Shown here: positions 55,624 through 64,000 of the stretch, piece after piece
Layout of the letters: every line of letters begins with the position of its first letter
Numbering within the stretch: the stretch's first letter is position 1
Source: Nostoc mirabile CHAB5784
GTDB taxonomy: Bacteria; Cyanobacteriota; Cyanobacteriia; Cyanobacteriales; Nostocaceae
Assembly (NCBI RefSeq): GCF_020829645.1
Contig: NZ_JAIVFS010000003.1
Location: 124,001-188,000, forward strand
Reading direction: 5' to 3'
DNA: 64,000 nucleotides
Made by a program: the position numbers and the translations under genes
The notes under the pieces: generated by a model
The model's database searches: none
What the model was told of the DNA's origin: nothing
The model's input: only the letters and a program-made list of their open reading frames with translations

Positions 55624-57894
55624 TTACTTTGTAATCCGCCGCATATAATTTCCCCACAACTGAGCTGCTTGAGCGCTGCTACCAGATGTAGGGGAATTAT
55701 TGTCGTTTCCTAGCCAGACACCAGTTACAAGCCGCCGACTGGGGATAAAACCTATGAACCATAAGTCAACGTTTTTATCAGTTGTGCCTGTTTTGCCAGC
55801 TTCCCCCAGTCCAATGGCAGCACTACGACCGGTACCTCTTGTGACTACGCCGCGCATCAAACTAGTCATCTCATCGGCTACACCGTTTGGCAGCACTCGT
55901 TTGTTGGCATCCGGATCTTGGTCGAAGGAGTAGATTACACGGCAGGTTTTGATATCATTGCGATCGCGGCAATCACCACTGTCTAAAATTCGGTTAATCG
56001 CATGGGGAGGATTCCGTATACCACCATTACTAATAGCGCCAAAAGCACCAGTCATTTCCAAAACATTGACTACACTTTGACCTAGTACCAAGCCAGGAAC
56101 TGGATCAAGGGTTGACTTTATTCCCAAATTCTGTGCCATTGCCACGACTTTATTCAGCCCGATTTCTCTGGCAACTCGTAAAGCGATGGGATTTTCTGAA
56201 AGAGCCAGCCCCGTGGCAATATCTAAACTAGCGCCAGCACCAGCACGACAGGGTTTATAAGTAAAGCCTTGCCAAGTTAAAGGAGCGCAAGAATAACTTT
56301 TTGATCCTGAAATTCCCTGTTGAATAGCAGCGGTGTAAGCAAAGATTTTGAAGGTGGAACCTGGTTGTCTTTTGGCTTGAACAGCACGATTAAACTGACT
56401 TTTTCTGTAATCAGTCCCGCCCACCATTGCCAGGATACTGCCTGTACTAGAGTCAAGAGTGACTACCGCCCCTTGAGAAAAATTAAAATTTCTACCAGCG
56501 TTGTTCACTGAATTATTCAATGCTGCTTCTGCTTGACTCTGTATCGCTGGATCAAGCTTGGTTTCAATGATATAATTTCCTTCTCTTGCGGCTCCTTCCC
56601 CCAGGATTGATTCAAGTTCGGAGAAGACATAACTGTAAAAATAAGGAGCGATCGTCTTGGCTTGCTGTTCACACACTTTAGGACTAACTTGGACAGTGGA
56701 GCGTCTAGCTCGGTTCGCATCCTCAGCTTTAATTTTGCCCATCTCCAGCAACCGCTTAATCACGCGATTCCGGTATTCAGCTGCTTCTAGCTTATTTGGC
56801 CCATCCCCACAAAAATCGAAAGCGTTAGGAGCAGGTAAAATTCCTACCAATGTTGCTGCTTCTGTCAAAGTTAATTCTTTAGCCGACTTCTCAAAGTAAT
56901 ACTGGGATGCATCCTCAAAGCCAGAGGTATCTCCCCCTAAAAATACCCGATTTAAGTACATCAGCAAAATATCATCTTTGCTGTAAAATGTTTCGAGCTT
57001 CAGGGCGACAACTGCTTCTCGCAATTTACGTCCAAGGGTATCTTGTCTGCCTACATACTCGCGGAACAAACTGCGGGCAACTTGCTGGGTAACAGTGCTG
57101 GCTCCTTGCTGCACATCTCCGCTGCGGCTATTGATCAACACGGCTCGTAAAATCCCCACAGGGTCAACCCCAAAGTGCCAGTAATAACGACTATCCTCTG
57201 AAGCCACCACCGCAGCAGGCAAATAAGGGCCAAATTCCTCTAAACGCTTCATGTCTACATGAGAGGTAGTCCGAGGCTCTCGCAGAGGAGTGGCTCCATC
57301 ACGGGCGTAAACAACTACTGGGGCGCGTGTAGCTGTAGGTAGGGGTTTAACTTGAAATTTTAGCCATTCGACACCAATTACTAACGCTAACAGGGCACTA
57401 GTACCACCGACGCCATAAGCTGTCCAACTTGCAGCTTTCACATACCAGGCTGGTGGATCGACGTATTGCAACCGCACAGAAGCGGCGAGTTCTGGGGGGC
57501 CTAGAGTCAGAATATCGCCGTGACGCAGTTCTAGGGAATTGACACGACGCTTGCCCCGATAAATGCCATTGGTGGAGTTTTCGTCTTTGATAACGAAAAC
57601 TGGTGTGCGTTGAGTAGAATTCCGCGATAGCGACAGGTGAATTTGGCTGACAACAGGGTTACGGATGACGATATCGCTGGATTTGGAGCTACGACCTAGA
57701 ATATAGCGATCGCCCAACAGTGGATATACCTCTGCCTTATCCGCCCCCGCATCCTGCACCCAGAGTTCCGGTACTTTGGCATTAGGCTTGAGTGCCAATT
57801 TAGAAAAATCGACCCTAGCTTGGATAGTATGTACCGCTTGAGTCAGTTGACCAAGTAAAGTTTGTGGCTTTTGAGGGGGTTGGGGAGAACTCAT
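55624..57894 (-). CDS. Class A penicillin-binding protein with an N-terminal FHA domain
   Basis: 756 residues. FHA domain at about 60-135 (YILGRSSKSSDIVIRNPVVS), one membrane segment near 155-175, then a GT51 transglycosylase (AAVVASEDSRYYWHFGVDPV, QQGASTVTQQVARSLF) and a transpeptidase (SxxK in QPGSTFKIFAYT, SEN in LALSENPIAL, GKTGTTDKN). It builds and crosslinks peptidoglycan in the periplasm. The cytoplasmic FHA domain should bind a phosphothreonine partner, tying wall synthesis to Ser/Thr kinase signalling. Cyanobacterial PBPs of this layout are known. Confidence 0.93.
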   Translation of the reverse strand: MSSPQPPQKPQTLLGQLTQAVHTIQARVDFSKLALKPNAKVPELWVQDAGADKAEVYPLLGDRYILGRSSKSSDIVIRNPVVSQIHLSLSRNSTQRTPVFVIKDENSTNGIYRGKRRVNSLELRHGDILTLGPPELAASVRLQYVDPPAWYVKAASWTAYGVGGTSALLALVIGVEWLKFQVKPLPTATRAPVVVYARDGATPLREPRTTSHVDMKRLEEFGPYLPAAVVASEDSRYYWHFGVDPVGILRAVLINSRSGDVQQGASTVTQQVARSLFREYVGRQDTLGRKLREAVVALKLETFYSKDDILLMYLNRVFLGGDTSGFEDASQYYFEKSAKELTLTEAATLVGILPAPNAFDFCGDGPNKLEAAEYRNRVIKRLLEMGKIKAEDANRARRSTVQVSPKVCEQQAKTIAPYFYSYVFSELESILGEGAAREGNYIIETKLDPAIQSQAEAALNNSVNNAGRNFNFSQGAVVTLDSSTGSILAMVGGTDYRKSQFNRAVQAKRQPGSTFKIFAYTAAIQQGISGSKSYSCAPLTWQGFTYKPCRAGAGASLDIATGLALSENPIALRVAREIGLNKVVAMAQNLGIKSTLDPVPGLVLGQSVVNVLEMTGAFGAISNGGIRNPPHAINRILDSGDCRDRNDIKTCRVIYSFDQDPDANKRVLPNGVADEMTSLMRGVVTRGTGRSAAIGLGEAGKTGTTDKNVDLWFIGFIPSRRLVTGVWLGNDNNSPTSGSSAQAAQLWGNYMRRITK

Positions 57895-58326
57895 CGGCTA
57901 TTCACATCACACTTTTTAGTGAAGAATCGGGCGAATTACAATCAATTTAGATGTTAGTCTTTCATCATTTTACTCATAAGCCAAAGCATAAATTGTCTAT
58001 ACGGAATTTTTTGACCTAATTTATACTTCAATTGAGCCTATTACCAAAAACTATTTGTAATTTTTGTAACTTATCTACAGGAACACAAATTTTCTCTCCA
58101 TTCTCAAAGGCTTATTGAGTCTAATATTACTAGTTATATAACTACAACCATAGTTTTAAAGTTGTATTTTTAAACACTAGTTATTTATAGACAACAGATT
58201 TAATTTTTACCAATTTTACATATCCACATATTCTGAAACAAACCTAAATATATTCATTTAGGAAGATTTTCTAAATCCTATTGTCTGTTTTAATGGGCCG
58301 AGTGTTCCGTTGAGGTTAATTACAGA
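57895..58326. promoter_or_regulatory. Divergent promoter region between the PBP and the Pro/Thr-rich protein
   Basis: 432 bases, strongly AT-rich, without ORF or repeat. It should hold promoters for both genes. Confidence 0.45.
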
Positions 58327-58992
58327 ATGATGGGAAAATCTCTGAGTCTGATTGGTGCAGCTTTATCTTTAGCATTCACCGCTAACATTGCTGTAGCTGA
58401 ATCTAGTAAATCCTCCATAGCCCAATCCAGTACCAACTCAACTAGTGCACCAACGGAAATTAAAATGTCGCCAGAAGGGATGAAAATTCTGTGCGAGAAT
58501 TTTCCGCTCAACTCCCGCTGTCCGGGCGGCACAGCACTCACCCCTAGCGTTCCTGGTAGCACTACAGCACCAGCAGAAAGCACTCCAGATAGCACAACTG
58601 CACCAGATAGCATAACTGCACCTGGATCTGGATCTGCCACTCCCGAAAGCACTCCAGCACCAGGAACCACCGTTACTCCATCTGATCCTACCGCTCCTAG
58701 CTTAACTCCACCAGCACCAGGAACCGTTGCTCCATCTGATCCTGGCGCTCCTAGCAACTTAACTCCACCAGCACCAGGAACCGTTACTCCATCTGATCCT
58801 GGCGCTCCTAGCAACTTAACTCCACCAGCACCAGGAACCGTTACTCCATCTGATCCTGCCGTTCCTGGCAGCATTACCGTACCAGGAAACCCAACTACAC
58901 CTGAGTCTGGTACTACTGACAGCAATCCCGAACCAAGTACTGGTTCTCCCAATAATACTCCAGGCTCTAGTTCGCCAACTCCTAGTCGATAA
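58327..58992 (+). CDS. Secreted Pro/Thr/Ser-rich repeat protein
   Basis: 221 residues. A clear signal peptide (MMGKSLSLIGAALSLAFTAN, cut near AVAES) is followed by a short segment with two Cys (ILCENFPLNSRCPGG), then about 150 residues of Pro, Thr, Ser, Gly and Ala. Within this are three 19-residue tandem units beginning LTPPAPGTV. Likely extended and extracytoplasmic, perhaps wall- or sheath-associated. No homologue is recognised, and repeat numbers probably vary between strains. Confidence 0.7.
   Translation: MMGKSLSLIGAALSLAFTANIAVAESSKSSIAQSSTNSTSAPTEIKMSPEGMKILCENFPLNSRCPGGTALTPSVPGSTTAPAESTPDSTTAPDSITAPGSGSATPESTPAPGTTVTPSDPTAPSLTPPAPGTVAPSDPGAPSNLTPPAPGTVTPSDPGAPSNLTPPAPGTVTPSDPAVPGSITVPGNPTTPESGTTDSNPEPSTGSPNNTPGSSSPTPSR
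58702..58872 (+). repeat. 57-base in-frame tandem repeat
   Basis: Three copies starting at 58702, 58759 and 58816, each encoding 19 residues; the first two are nearly identical and the third diverges at its end. Confidence 0.9.
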
Positions 58993-59064
58993 TTAAATTA
59001 AAAGCTGAGGCATAATAATCTGAATACTAGTTTGCCATCAGCGATCGCCAGTGCATCTTGACCT

Positions 59065-59093
59065 CTTACACCAGTTATGCAAACTGGTGTAAG
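59065..59093 (+). terminator. Hairpin after the Pro/Thr-rich gene
   Basis: A perfect 12-base stem (cttacaccagtt/aactggtgtaag) with a five-base loop, 73 bases after the stop. No strong U-run follows. Confidence 0.6.
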
Positions 59094-59170
59094 ATCAAAA
59101 ACTCAAAATTGCCAGAACCAATAGATCAAGTCTTTGCATATACTACTGAGCAAGGGTTGAGTAACCAATA

Positions 59171-59193
59171 GCCTGGGATTAATCATCCCAGGC
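59171..59193. terminator. Hairpin after lspA
   Basis: A nine-base stem (gcctgggat/atcccaggc) with a TAATC loop just past the lspA stop. It may serve transcripts from both sides. Confidence 0.65.
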
Positions 59194-59201
59194 TTAATAG
59201 T

Positions 59202-59678
59202 TTAATGCGACCTGTCAGTTGAAGTCGGTGTTTTTTGCAAGGAAGCAATTAACAGGCAAACAATACCGATACTAATAAATGAATCTGCCACATTAAATAC
59301 AGCAAAGTTAATCAGGCGAAAATCAAGAAAATCAACGACGTAGCCTAAAACAAAGCGATCGATACCGTTGCCCATAGCTCCACCTAAAATCAAGCCATAG
59401 CCCAACTGATCCCACAAATTTAACGTTGGGCTAAACAAGGCCAACGCTATCAATACTAAACTCACTCCTAAAGATAACCAGCGCAACCACTCTACTTTCC
59501 CACTTAACAGACTAAAAGCGGCACCAGTATTAGTGACATAGGTGAAGTGAAATATTCCAGGTAAGAGTGGTAGTGTTTGCCCCAAGCTAAAGGTTTGCAC
59601 CACCCAGTATTTTGTTATTTGATCTAAGAAAAAAGCTATGAAGGCAGCTATCCAGAAAAGGCGATTTTTTAAACGCAT
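59202..59678 (-). CDS. lspA: Lipoprotein signal peptidase II
   Basis: 158 residues, four membrane segments. The catalytic aspartates are in GGAMGNGIDRFVLGYVVDFL and FNVADSFISIGI. It removes signal peptides from diacylated lipoproteins such as PstS downstream. It follows bioY by about 90 bases of repeat and may be cotranscribed. Confidence 0.94.
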   Translation of the reverse strand: MRLKNRLFWIAAFIAFFLDQITKYWVVQTFSLGQTLPLLPGIFHFTYVTNTGAAFSLLSGKVEWLRWLSLGVSLVLIALALFSPTLNLWDQLGYGLILGGAMGNGIDRFVLGYVVDFLDFRLINFAVFNVADSFISIGIVCLLIASLQKTPTSTDRSH

Positions 59679-59771
59679 GAAACTAGGGGCTAAGATTAGG
59701 GACTAGGGACTAAGAACTAAGGATTAGAAGAATTTTAAATTTCTAGCCCCTAGCCTCTAGCCCCTTCATGA
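59679..59771. repeat. Short tandem repeats (agggactagggacta / ctagcccctagc)
   Basis: Inverted runs of tagggactagggactaag and ctagcccctagcctctagcc in the bioY-lspA spacer; they can pair. Confidence 0.75.
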
Positions 59772-60359
59772 CTAATAAAACATTAAGTGACGCAATACAT
59801 ATGCTATTACAGTAACGGCACAGACCACACTTAGTTGCCCTGGTAATGCAAACCAGGAGTATCTAAGGATTGCTTGCATCAAGGGTAGGTTTTCTGTGCC
59901 TTTCCACTGGAAAATATAGCTAATAATCAAATAAGTAATACCGCATAGGTGGAGAGTTAACAAGCCACAGACGCAACTAAAGGCGAGAGTTTCTAGTCGA
60001 GGTCTAGCTTTAAAAGCGAACAAGCCACAAATCCAAGCTCCAGGAATAAAGCCTAGTAGATAGCCAAACTTAGATAACTTAAAATAACCAATACCGCCGC
60101 CATCGGCAAATACGGGTAATAAGGTCAACCCCATGACTAAATAGGCAATTTGTGAGAGCGCACCAGCATTTTTGCCCCCTAAACAACCCACCAACAATAC
60201 TGCGCCAACTTGAAAAGTGACACCTAATGAAATTGTCTGAATTCCGTGCTTACTCCAACTCCAAGGTAAGGTGATGCCATAAGCGTCTAGGAAGGTGCCA
60301 CCCATTGTCAGGAGTAAGCCAATCATGGACCATAGTAATTGATTGGAAGCAGCAAACAT
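59772..60359 (-). CDS. bioY: Biotin transporter BioY
   Basis: 195 residues with about six membrane segments. LGVTFQVGAVLLVGCLGGKN, then AYLVMGLTLLPVFADGGG and GYLLGFIPGAWICGLFA match the BioY substrate-binding component of ECF-type biotin uptake. No dedicated BioMN energy module is adjacent, as is common in cyanobacteria. Confidence 0.92.
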   Translation of the reverse strand: MFAASNQLLWSMIGLLLTMGGTFLDAYGITLPWSWSKHGIQTISLGVTFQVGAVLLVGCLGGKNAGALSQIAYLVMGLTLLPVFADGGGIGYFKLSKFGYLLGFIPGAWICGLFAFKARPRLETLAFSCVCGLLTLHLCGITYLIISYIFQWKGTENLPLMQAILRYSWFALPGQLSVVCAVTVIAYVLRHLMFY

Positions 60360-61255
60360 TTATCAGTCAACCAGGGAAAGGCAAAAGGAAAAACCAACAG
60401 CTACTAGTACCGCAAGGCGGAAGTCACGCATTCACGCATTCACGCATAATTGTATTTCAGGCTTTTGCGCCATTTCAAATGGTATGTTTATTTCCGCGCC
60501 TGCTGTACTAGTATATTCATTAGTGTTAAAATGAGATTTGTGCTGACACCTCTAAGAATTAGCATATTTTTTTTGCCTTTTTGGTATGTAACTTTTCAGT
60601 TCTGAAATTATGGCTTAGGTGTCTATAGCTGTAATTTTATTGACTGAAGCGTAGTCTGATTATAGTATTTAACCTAATATGTTAATATTAGTAAAATATA
60701 GTATTTAAACTAAATTTTTAGAAATTTCTAGACTCAATGCCAACTTTTGGTACAAAGTGGTAAAGATAGTCCTTAATTCACTATTTTTTAGCGATCGCTC
60801 CCCCTACTCTCCATAAAATAGGCAATTTATGGTTTTTCTTCTGCATTCTCTAAACAATAAGTTCACTGTCTAAACTTAGATTGTTTAGTTATGACCTTAA
60901 GTCTGCTTAGACCTATAAGCAGCAAGAACGTTTCATAGGTTCCCAAACTTATTAATTTTTAAATACCACCACATTTTGTGACTTTTTACATATTTTTTAT
61001 CACTTGACAAATAAAGTTACACTAATAATTGAGTTTTGTAAATATCTGTAACCAATTTACTGTGGTACTATTTCTAATATGTGAGTAAGGCAGCAGTATA
61101 AATTTTATCAAGTAAAAGTAGAAACGAGTGTTTGTTCTTCATCAAAAAAAAACAAGCATTTTTTGCTTTGTTAACCTATCCTTTACCTTAACCTTCATCC
61201 TTTAGGGGTATCCTGAGAAGCGCTCACCTGAAAAGTTACCCAAACATTGATAGCG
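60360..61255. promoter_or_regulatory. Long upstream region of the pst operon
   Basis: About 900 bases, AT-rich, with no ORF I trust. It contains a 12-base direct repeat (tatagtatttaa at 60661 and 60697) around a small hairpin (ctaatatgttaatattag, 60674-60691), and the Pho box candidate nearer pstS. The bioY promoter lies at its left end. An unannotated small RNA is possible but unsupported. Confidence 0.5.
61170..61199 (+). promoter_or_regulatory. Candidate Pho box
   Basis: Octamers gttaacct, ctttacct and a weaker ccttcatc are spaced by three bases each, as in cyanobacterial SphR/PhoB sites (consensus near CTTAACCT). It ends about 56 bases before the pstS start. Phosphate-starvation control of this operon is expected. 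Confidence 0.6.
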
Positions 61256-62437
61256 ATGCCCTCACCTCTTAGTGTAACAAAAATCCATCGCCTCACAGCT
61301 TCAGTTTCAGTGTTAGCACTGACAATCAGCCTAGCTGCATGTGGCGGACAGCAAAACCCAGATAATACAGCCACCAAGGATACTCCTTCTGGCACTGCTA
61401 CAGATACCACAGCCTCCAGCACAACCAAATTAGATTTGGGTGGAAATCTCAAGTTAAGCGGAGCTGGTGCGTCTTTCCCAGCACCACTGTATGATACATG
61501 GTTTACGGATCTAAACAAAAAATATCCAAACCTGCAAGTTGACTATGCCTCAGTTGGTAGTGGTGCTGGAGTTGAGCAATTTATCAAAGGGACTGTAGAC
61601 TTTGGTGCCAGCGATGTTGCTATGAAAGATGAAGAAATCCAGAAAGTGCCAGCCGATAAGGGTGTTATTTTACTGCCTGTAACTGCTGGTAGCATCGTGC
61701 TAGCTTATAACTTGCCAGATGTTGCAGAACTAAAGCTACCACGAGCCGTTTACGCCGATATTCTACTAGGCAAAATCACGTCTTGGGATGATCCCCAAAT
61801 TGCCAAGGCTAACCCAGGTGTAAAGCTTCCTAAAGAGGCAATCACAGTTGTTTATCGCTCTGATGGTAGCGGAACAACAGGTGTGTTTACAAAACACCTC
61901 AGCGCTATTAGTCCAGAGTGGAAGACTAAAGTTGGTGAAGGCAAAACTGTGAATTGGCCTAAGGGAGTTGGTGCTAAAGGGAATGAGGGTGTTACCGCCC
62001 AAATCCAACAAACACAAGGTTCTATTGGTTATGTCGAGTACGGCTATGCCAAACAAAATAGTCTCAAGTTTGCTGCTTTAGAAAACAAAGGCGGTCAGTT
62101 TATTGTACCTACTGAGGAGTCAGCCTCTAAAACTCTGGCATCAGTGACTCTACCCCCTGATCTCCGCGTCTTCATTTCCGATCCCGAAGGCGCTGATTCC
62201 TATCCTATCGTCACTTACACCTGGATTTTGGCTTACAAGAAATATCCCGATGCGGCAAAAGCTAAGGCAGTTGAAGCTGCGATCGAATACGCCTTAACTG
62301 AGGGTCAAAAGCAGGCTACTGCACTAGGGTATGTTCCTCTACCCCAAAACGTCATTACAAAGGTGGCTGCTGCTGCCGATCAAATCAGTCCAGAGTATAA
62401 AATCGCTGTTGGTAGTGGTACTAGTGCTAGCAAGTAG
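61256..62437 (+). CDS. pstS: Phosphate-binding lipoprotein PstS
   Basis: 393 residues from ATG 61256; a TTG three codons up is possible. A lipoprotein signal (SVLALTISLAACGG, lipobox LAAC) leads to a Thr/Ser-rich spacer, then the binding protein: LSGAGASFPAPLYDTWF, YASVGSGAGVEQFI, DFGASDVAMKDEE and VYRSDGSGTTGVFTKHL, which hold the phosphate ligands. It captures phosphate in the periplasm and delivers it to PstC/PstA. First gene of the pst operon. Confidence 0.96.
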   Translation: MPSPLSVTKIHRLTASVSVLALTISLAACGGQQNPDNTATKDTPSGTATDTTASSTTKLDLGGNLKLSGAGASFPAPLYDTWFTDLNKKYPNLQVDYASVGSGAGVEQFIKGTVDFGASDVAMKDEEIQKVPADKGVILLPVTAGSIVLAYNLPDVAELKLPRAVYADILLGKITSWDDPQIAKANPGVKLPKEAITVVYRSDGSGTTGVFTKHLSAISPEWKTKVGEGKTVNWPKGVGAKGNEGVTAQIQQTQGSIGYVEYGYAKQNSLKFAALENKGGQFIVPTEESASKTLASVTLPPDLRVFISDPEGADSYPIVTYTWILAYKKYPDAAKAKAVEAAIEYALTEGQKQATALGYVPLPQNVITKVAAAADQISPEYKIAVGSGTSASK

Positions 62438-62622
62438 CTACAGTCAAGACATGAGGCATTCCTAGAGAATAATTTTTAGGCTGCTTACTTAGACTATAGC
62501 CATTTGTAATTTGGAACTCTGGGTTACCAGTGTCTCAGTTTTAAAAGACGATGAGGCAACAAATTTGTTGATATGGTTGCCTCCCATATCTTCCTCTGAT
62601 TTAATTGTGAAAGTCGGTAGTC

Positions 62623-63573
62623 ATGACTACAAATTCTCAAAACCTTTCATCAGCGACAAAAAATCGCTCTGATGTAGAAAAGTCCCTAGATCAGGGTTTC
62701 ATTTGGCTTACTAAAATTTTCGCCTTTGGGGTTGCTGCCGCTTTATTATGGATCGGCTTACAGGTTGCAATTGCTTCTGGGCCTGCCATCCAAAAGTTTG
62801 GTGCTAGCTTTTTAGCTAACACCATTTGGAACCCAGTTAATGATACCTACGGGGTGCTACCTCAAATTTATGGAACTCTCTTGAGTTCTTTTATCGGTTT
62901 ACTGATAGCTGTACCGATTGGAGTTGGTACTGCTATTGTACTAAGCGAGGATTTTTTACCCGCCAAAGTGAAGTTGGTACTGGTTTTTGCAGTAGAACTG
63001 CTCGCAGCTATTCCCAGCGTTGTCTACGGCGTATGGGGTATTTTTGTTTTAGTGCCTATCTTAACTAATTTGGGAAAATGGCTCAATAGTTACTTTGGCT
63101 GGATACCATTTTTTAGCACCTCCCCTACAGGCCCAGGAATGTTACCGGCAGGAGTCATATTAGCAATTATGACTTTGCCCATCATCACAGCTCTATCACG
63201 CGATGCCTTGATTTCTATACCCTCCAGTTTGCGCCAAGCCGCCGTAGGACTAGGAGCAACCCGATGGGAAACTATCTTACAAATTCTGATTCCAGCAGCC
63301 TTTTCGGGGATAGTTAGCGCTGTGATGTTGGCACTCGGTCGGGCAATGGGAGAAACAATGGCTGTAACAATGTTGATTGGTAATTCCAACAACATTAGTA
63401 TCTCACTGTTAGCACCAGGCAATACGATTTCTTCTCTACTGGCGAATCAATTTTCAGAAGCTAGTGGTTTGCAAGTTTCGGCTTTAATGTACGCTGCTTT
63501 AGTTCTATTCTTCTTGACTTTGGTAGTTAATATCATGGCCGAGTTTATCGTTTTGAGAGTCAAGCGACTGTAG
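62623..63573 (+). CDS. pstC: Phosphate ABC transporter permease PstC
   Basis: 316 residues with six or so membrane segments. GVLPQIYGTLLSSFIGLLIA and the cytoplasmic loop PSSLRQAAVGLGATRWETIL (EAA-type), plus ALGRAMGETMAVTMLIGNSN, are diagnostic. It forms the channel with PstA. It follows pstS by 185 bases. Confidence 0.96.
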   Translation: MTTNSQNLSSATKNRSDVEKSLDQGFIWLTKIFAFGVAAALLWIGLQVAIASGPAIQKFGASFLANTIWNPVNDTYGVLPQIYGTLLSSFIGLLIAVPIGVGTAIVLSEDFLPAKVKLVLVFAVELLAAIPSVVYGVWGIFVLVPILTNLGKWLNSYFGWIPFFSTSPTGPGMLPAGVILAIMTLPIITALSRDALISIPSSLRQAAVGLGATRWETILQILIPAAFSGIVSAVMLALGRAMGETMAVTMLIGNSNNISISLLAPGNTISSLLANQFSEASGLQVSALMYAALVLFFLTLVVNIMAEFIVLRVKRL

Positions 63574-63592
63574 CTTAGTTTTGGGTTGAATT

Positions 63593-64000
63593 ATGACTTC
63601 TAGTTTTCCAGAGCGCAGTCTAACTCGCGCTCCCATGTCTCAAAGGACACTGTTTAATACAGTAATGACTATAGTCGCATTTATCTGTGGGGTATTGGCA
63701 CTTGTGCCTTTGCTAGCAGTACTTTCTTACGTCATTATTCAAGGCTTTAGCAGTTTGACTCCCAGCATCTTTTTTGAACTGCCACCTAAAGCTTTACAAC
63801 AGGGAGGAGGCTTTGGTAATGCAATCTTAGGCACACTATTAATGGTAGGAATTGCTGCGGTGATTAGCATCCCATTTGGTGTTTTGGCGGCGATTTACAT
63901 CACAGAATTTAGCTCGGCCCAAGTAGCGAGATGGGTACGTTTTGCGGCTAACGTCCTGAGTGGAGTCCCGTCAATTATTGCTGGAGTATTTGCCTATGGC
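63593..64000 (+). CDS. pstA: Phosphate ABC transporter permease PstA (partial)
   Basis: 136 codons from ATG 63593 run off the window edge. MTSSFPERSLTRAPMSQRTL, then a membrane segment (TIVAFICGVLALVPLLAVLS), GGFGNAILGTLLMVGIAAVI and ISIPFGVLAAIYITEF identify PstA. It starts 20 bases after pstC, so the two are cotranscribed; pstB should follow outside the window. Confidence 0.93.
   Translation, partial: MTSSFPERSLTRAPMSQRTLFNTVMTIVAFICGVLALVPLLAVLSYVIIQGFSSLTPSIFFELPPKALQQGGGFGNAILGTLLMVGIAAVISIPFGVLAAIYITEFSSAQVARWVRFAANVLSGVPSIIAGVFAYG

Noticed and set aside
58320..58952. 210-codon minus-strand frame
   Set aside because: Shadow of the Pro/Thr-rich repeat gene; the plus strand has the signal peptide.

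Overview
The window looks like chromosome from a filamentous, phycobilisome-bearing cyanobacterium of the Nostoc/Anabaena type. The reasons are: very frequent HIP1 octamers (gcgatcgc); apcD (allophycocyanin alpha-B); cyanobacteria-specific families such as the Mo-dependent nitrogenase C-terminus-like protein and the DUF3038/DUF4335 pair; a CIRCE-controlled groESL operon; many heptanucleotide short tandem repeats between genes; and several dispersed repeats. No rRNA, tRNA or CRISPR array was seen. Names rest on reading proteins by eye; no database search was run.

Layout. 1-4.9 kb: end of dapA, RNase J, a broken Uma2 gene, an SLC13-type permease and a Mo-nitrogenase-C-like protein. 5-11.9 kb: a caspase-fold protein with both catalytic residues replaced, ribosomal protein L32, a sulfite-oxidase-like molybdoenzyme, an aldehyde dehydrogenase and a receiver-first hybrid histidine kinase. 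12.3-17.5 kb: a translationally coupled TIR-AAA gene and AAA-TM-WD40 gene. 17.5-19.4 kb: small accessory genes, a PIN toxin-antitoxin pair and Rpn-family remnants. 19.6-23 kb: urease genes ureDABC on the minus strand. 23.1-29.7 kb: an accessory block with a radical SAM/methyltransferase-like pair, a methyltransferase, a DUF1902 ORF, a NERD-UvrD-like helicase and an Rpn nuclease with a duplicated C-terminal domain. 29.7-31.8 kb: groESL. 32-36.2 kb: a decayed ferredoxin-like gene, a LuxR-type response regulator, a NIL-domain protein, Rpn tail pieces, two MITE-like elements and a MazF-type toxin-antitoxin pair. 36.3-41.6 kb: asnS, small cyanobacterial proteins, an anti-sigma-type kinase, rlmD and apcD. 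42-44.8 kb: an RTX-like protein and an IS630-type element. 45-49.4 kb: purL and purF. 49.5-51.3 kb: a Uma2 gene, a VapBC pair and a small unknown. 51.4-60.4 kb: a peptide-type ABC permease, apt, DUF3038/DUF4335, an FHA-bearing class A PBP, a Pro/Thr-rich secreted protein, lspA and bioY. 61-64 kb: pstS-pstC-pstA (cut by the window edge) behind a candidate Pho box.

The accessory regions share one pattern. In three places a small cassette, two of them carrying a toxin-antitoxin pair, lies between a real gene end and a directly repeated copy of that same end: the Rpn 3' end at 17.5/18.9 kb, the ureD 5' end at 23.0/26.5 kb, and the asnS 3' end at 35.2/36.3 kb. A second theme is Rpn C-terminal domains standing alone. 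One full-length Rpn gene has a strong ribosome binding site before an in-frame internal ATG, and it is followed by a tandem duplicate of exactly that C-terminal part, which fits a toxin/intragenic-antitoxin arrangement. A third theme is dispersed repeats translated in frame inside genes (the caspase-like gene and purL). The TIR-AAA/WD40 operon is the best candidate for an undescribed signalling or defence system.
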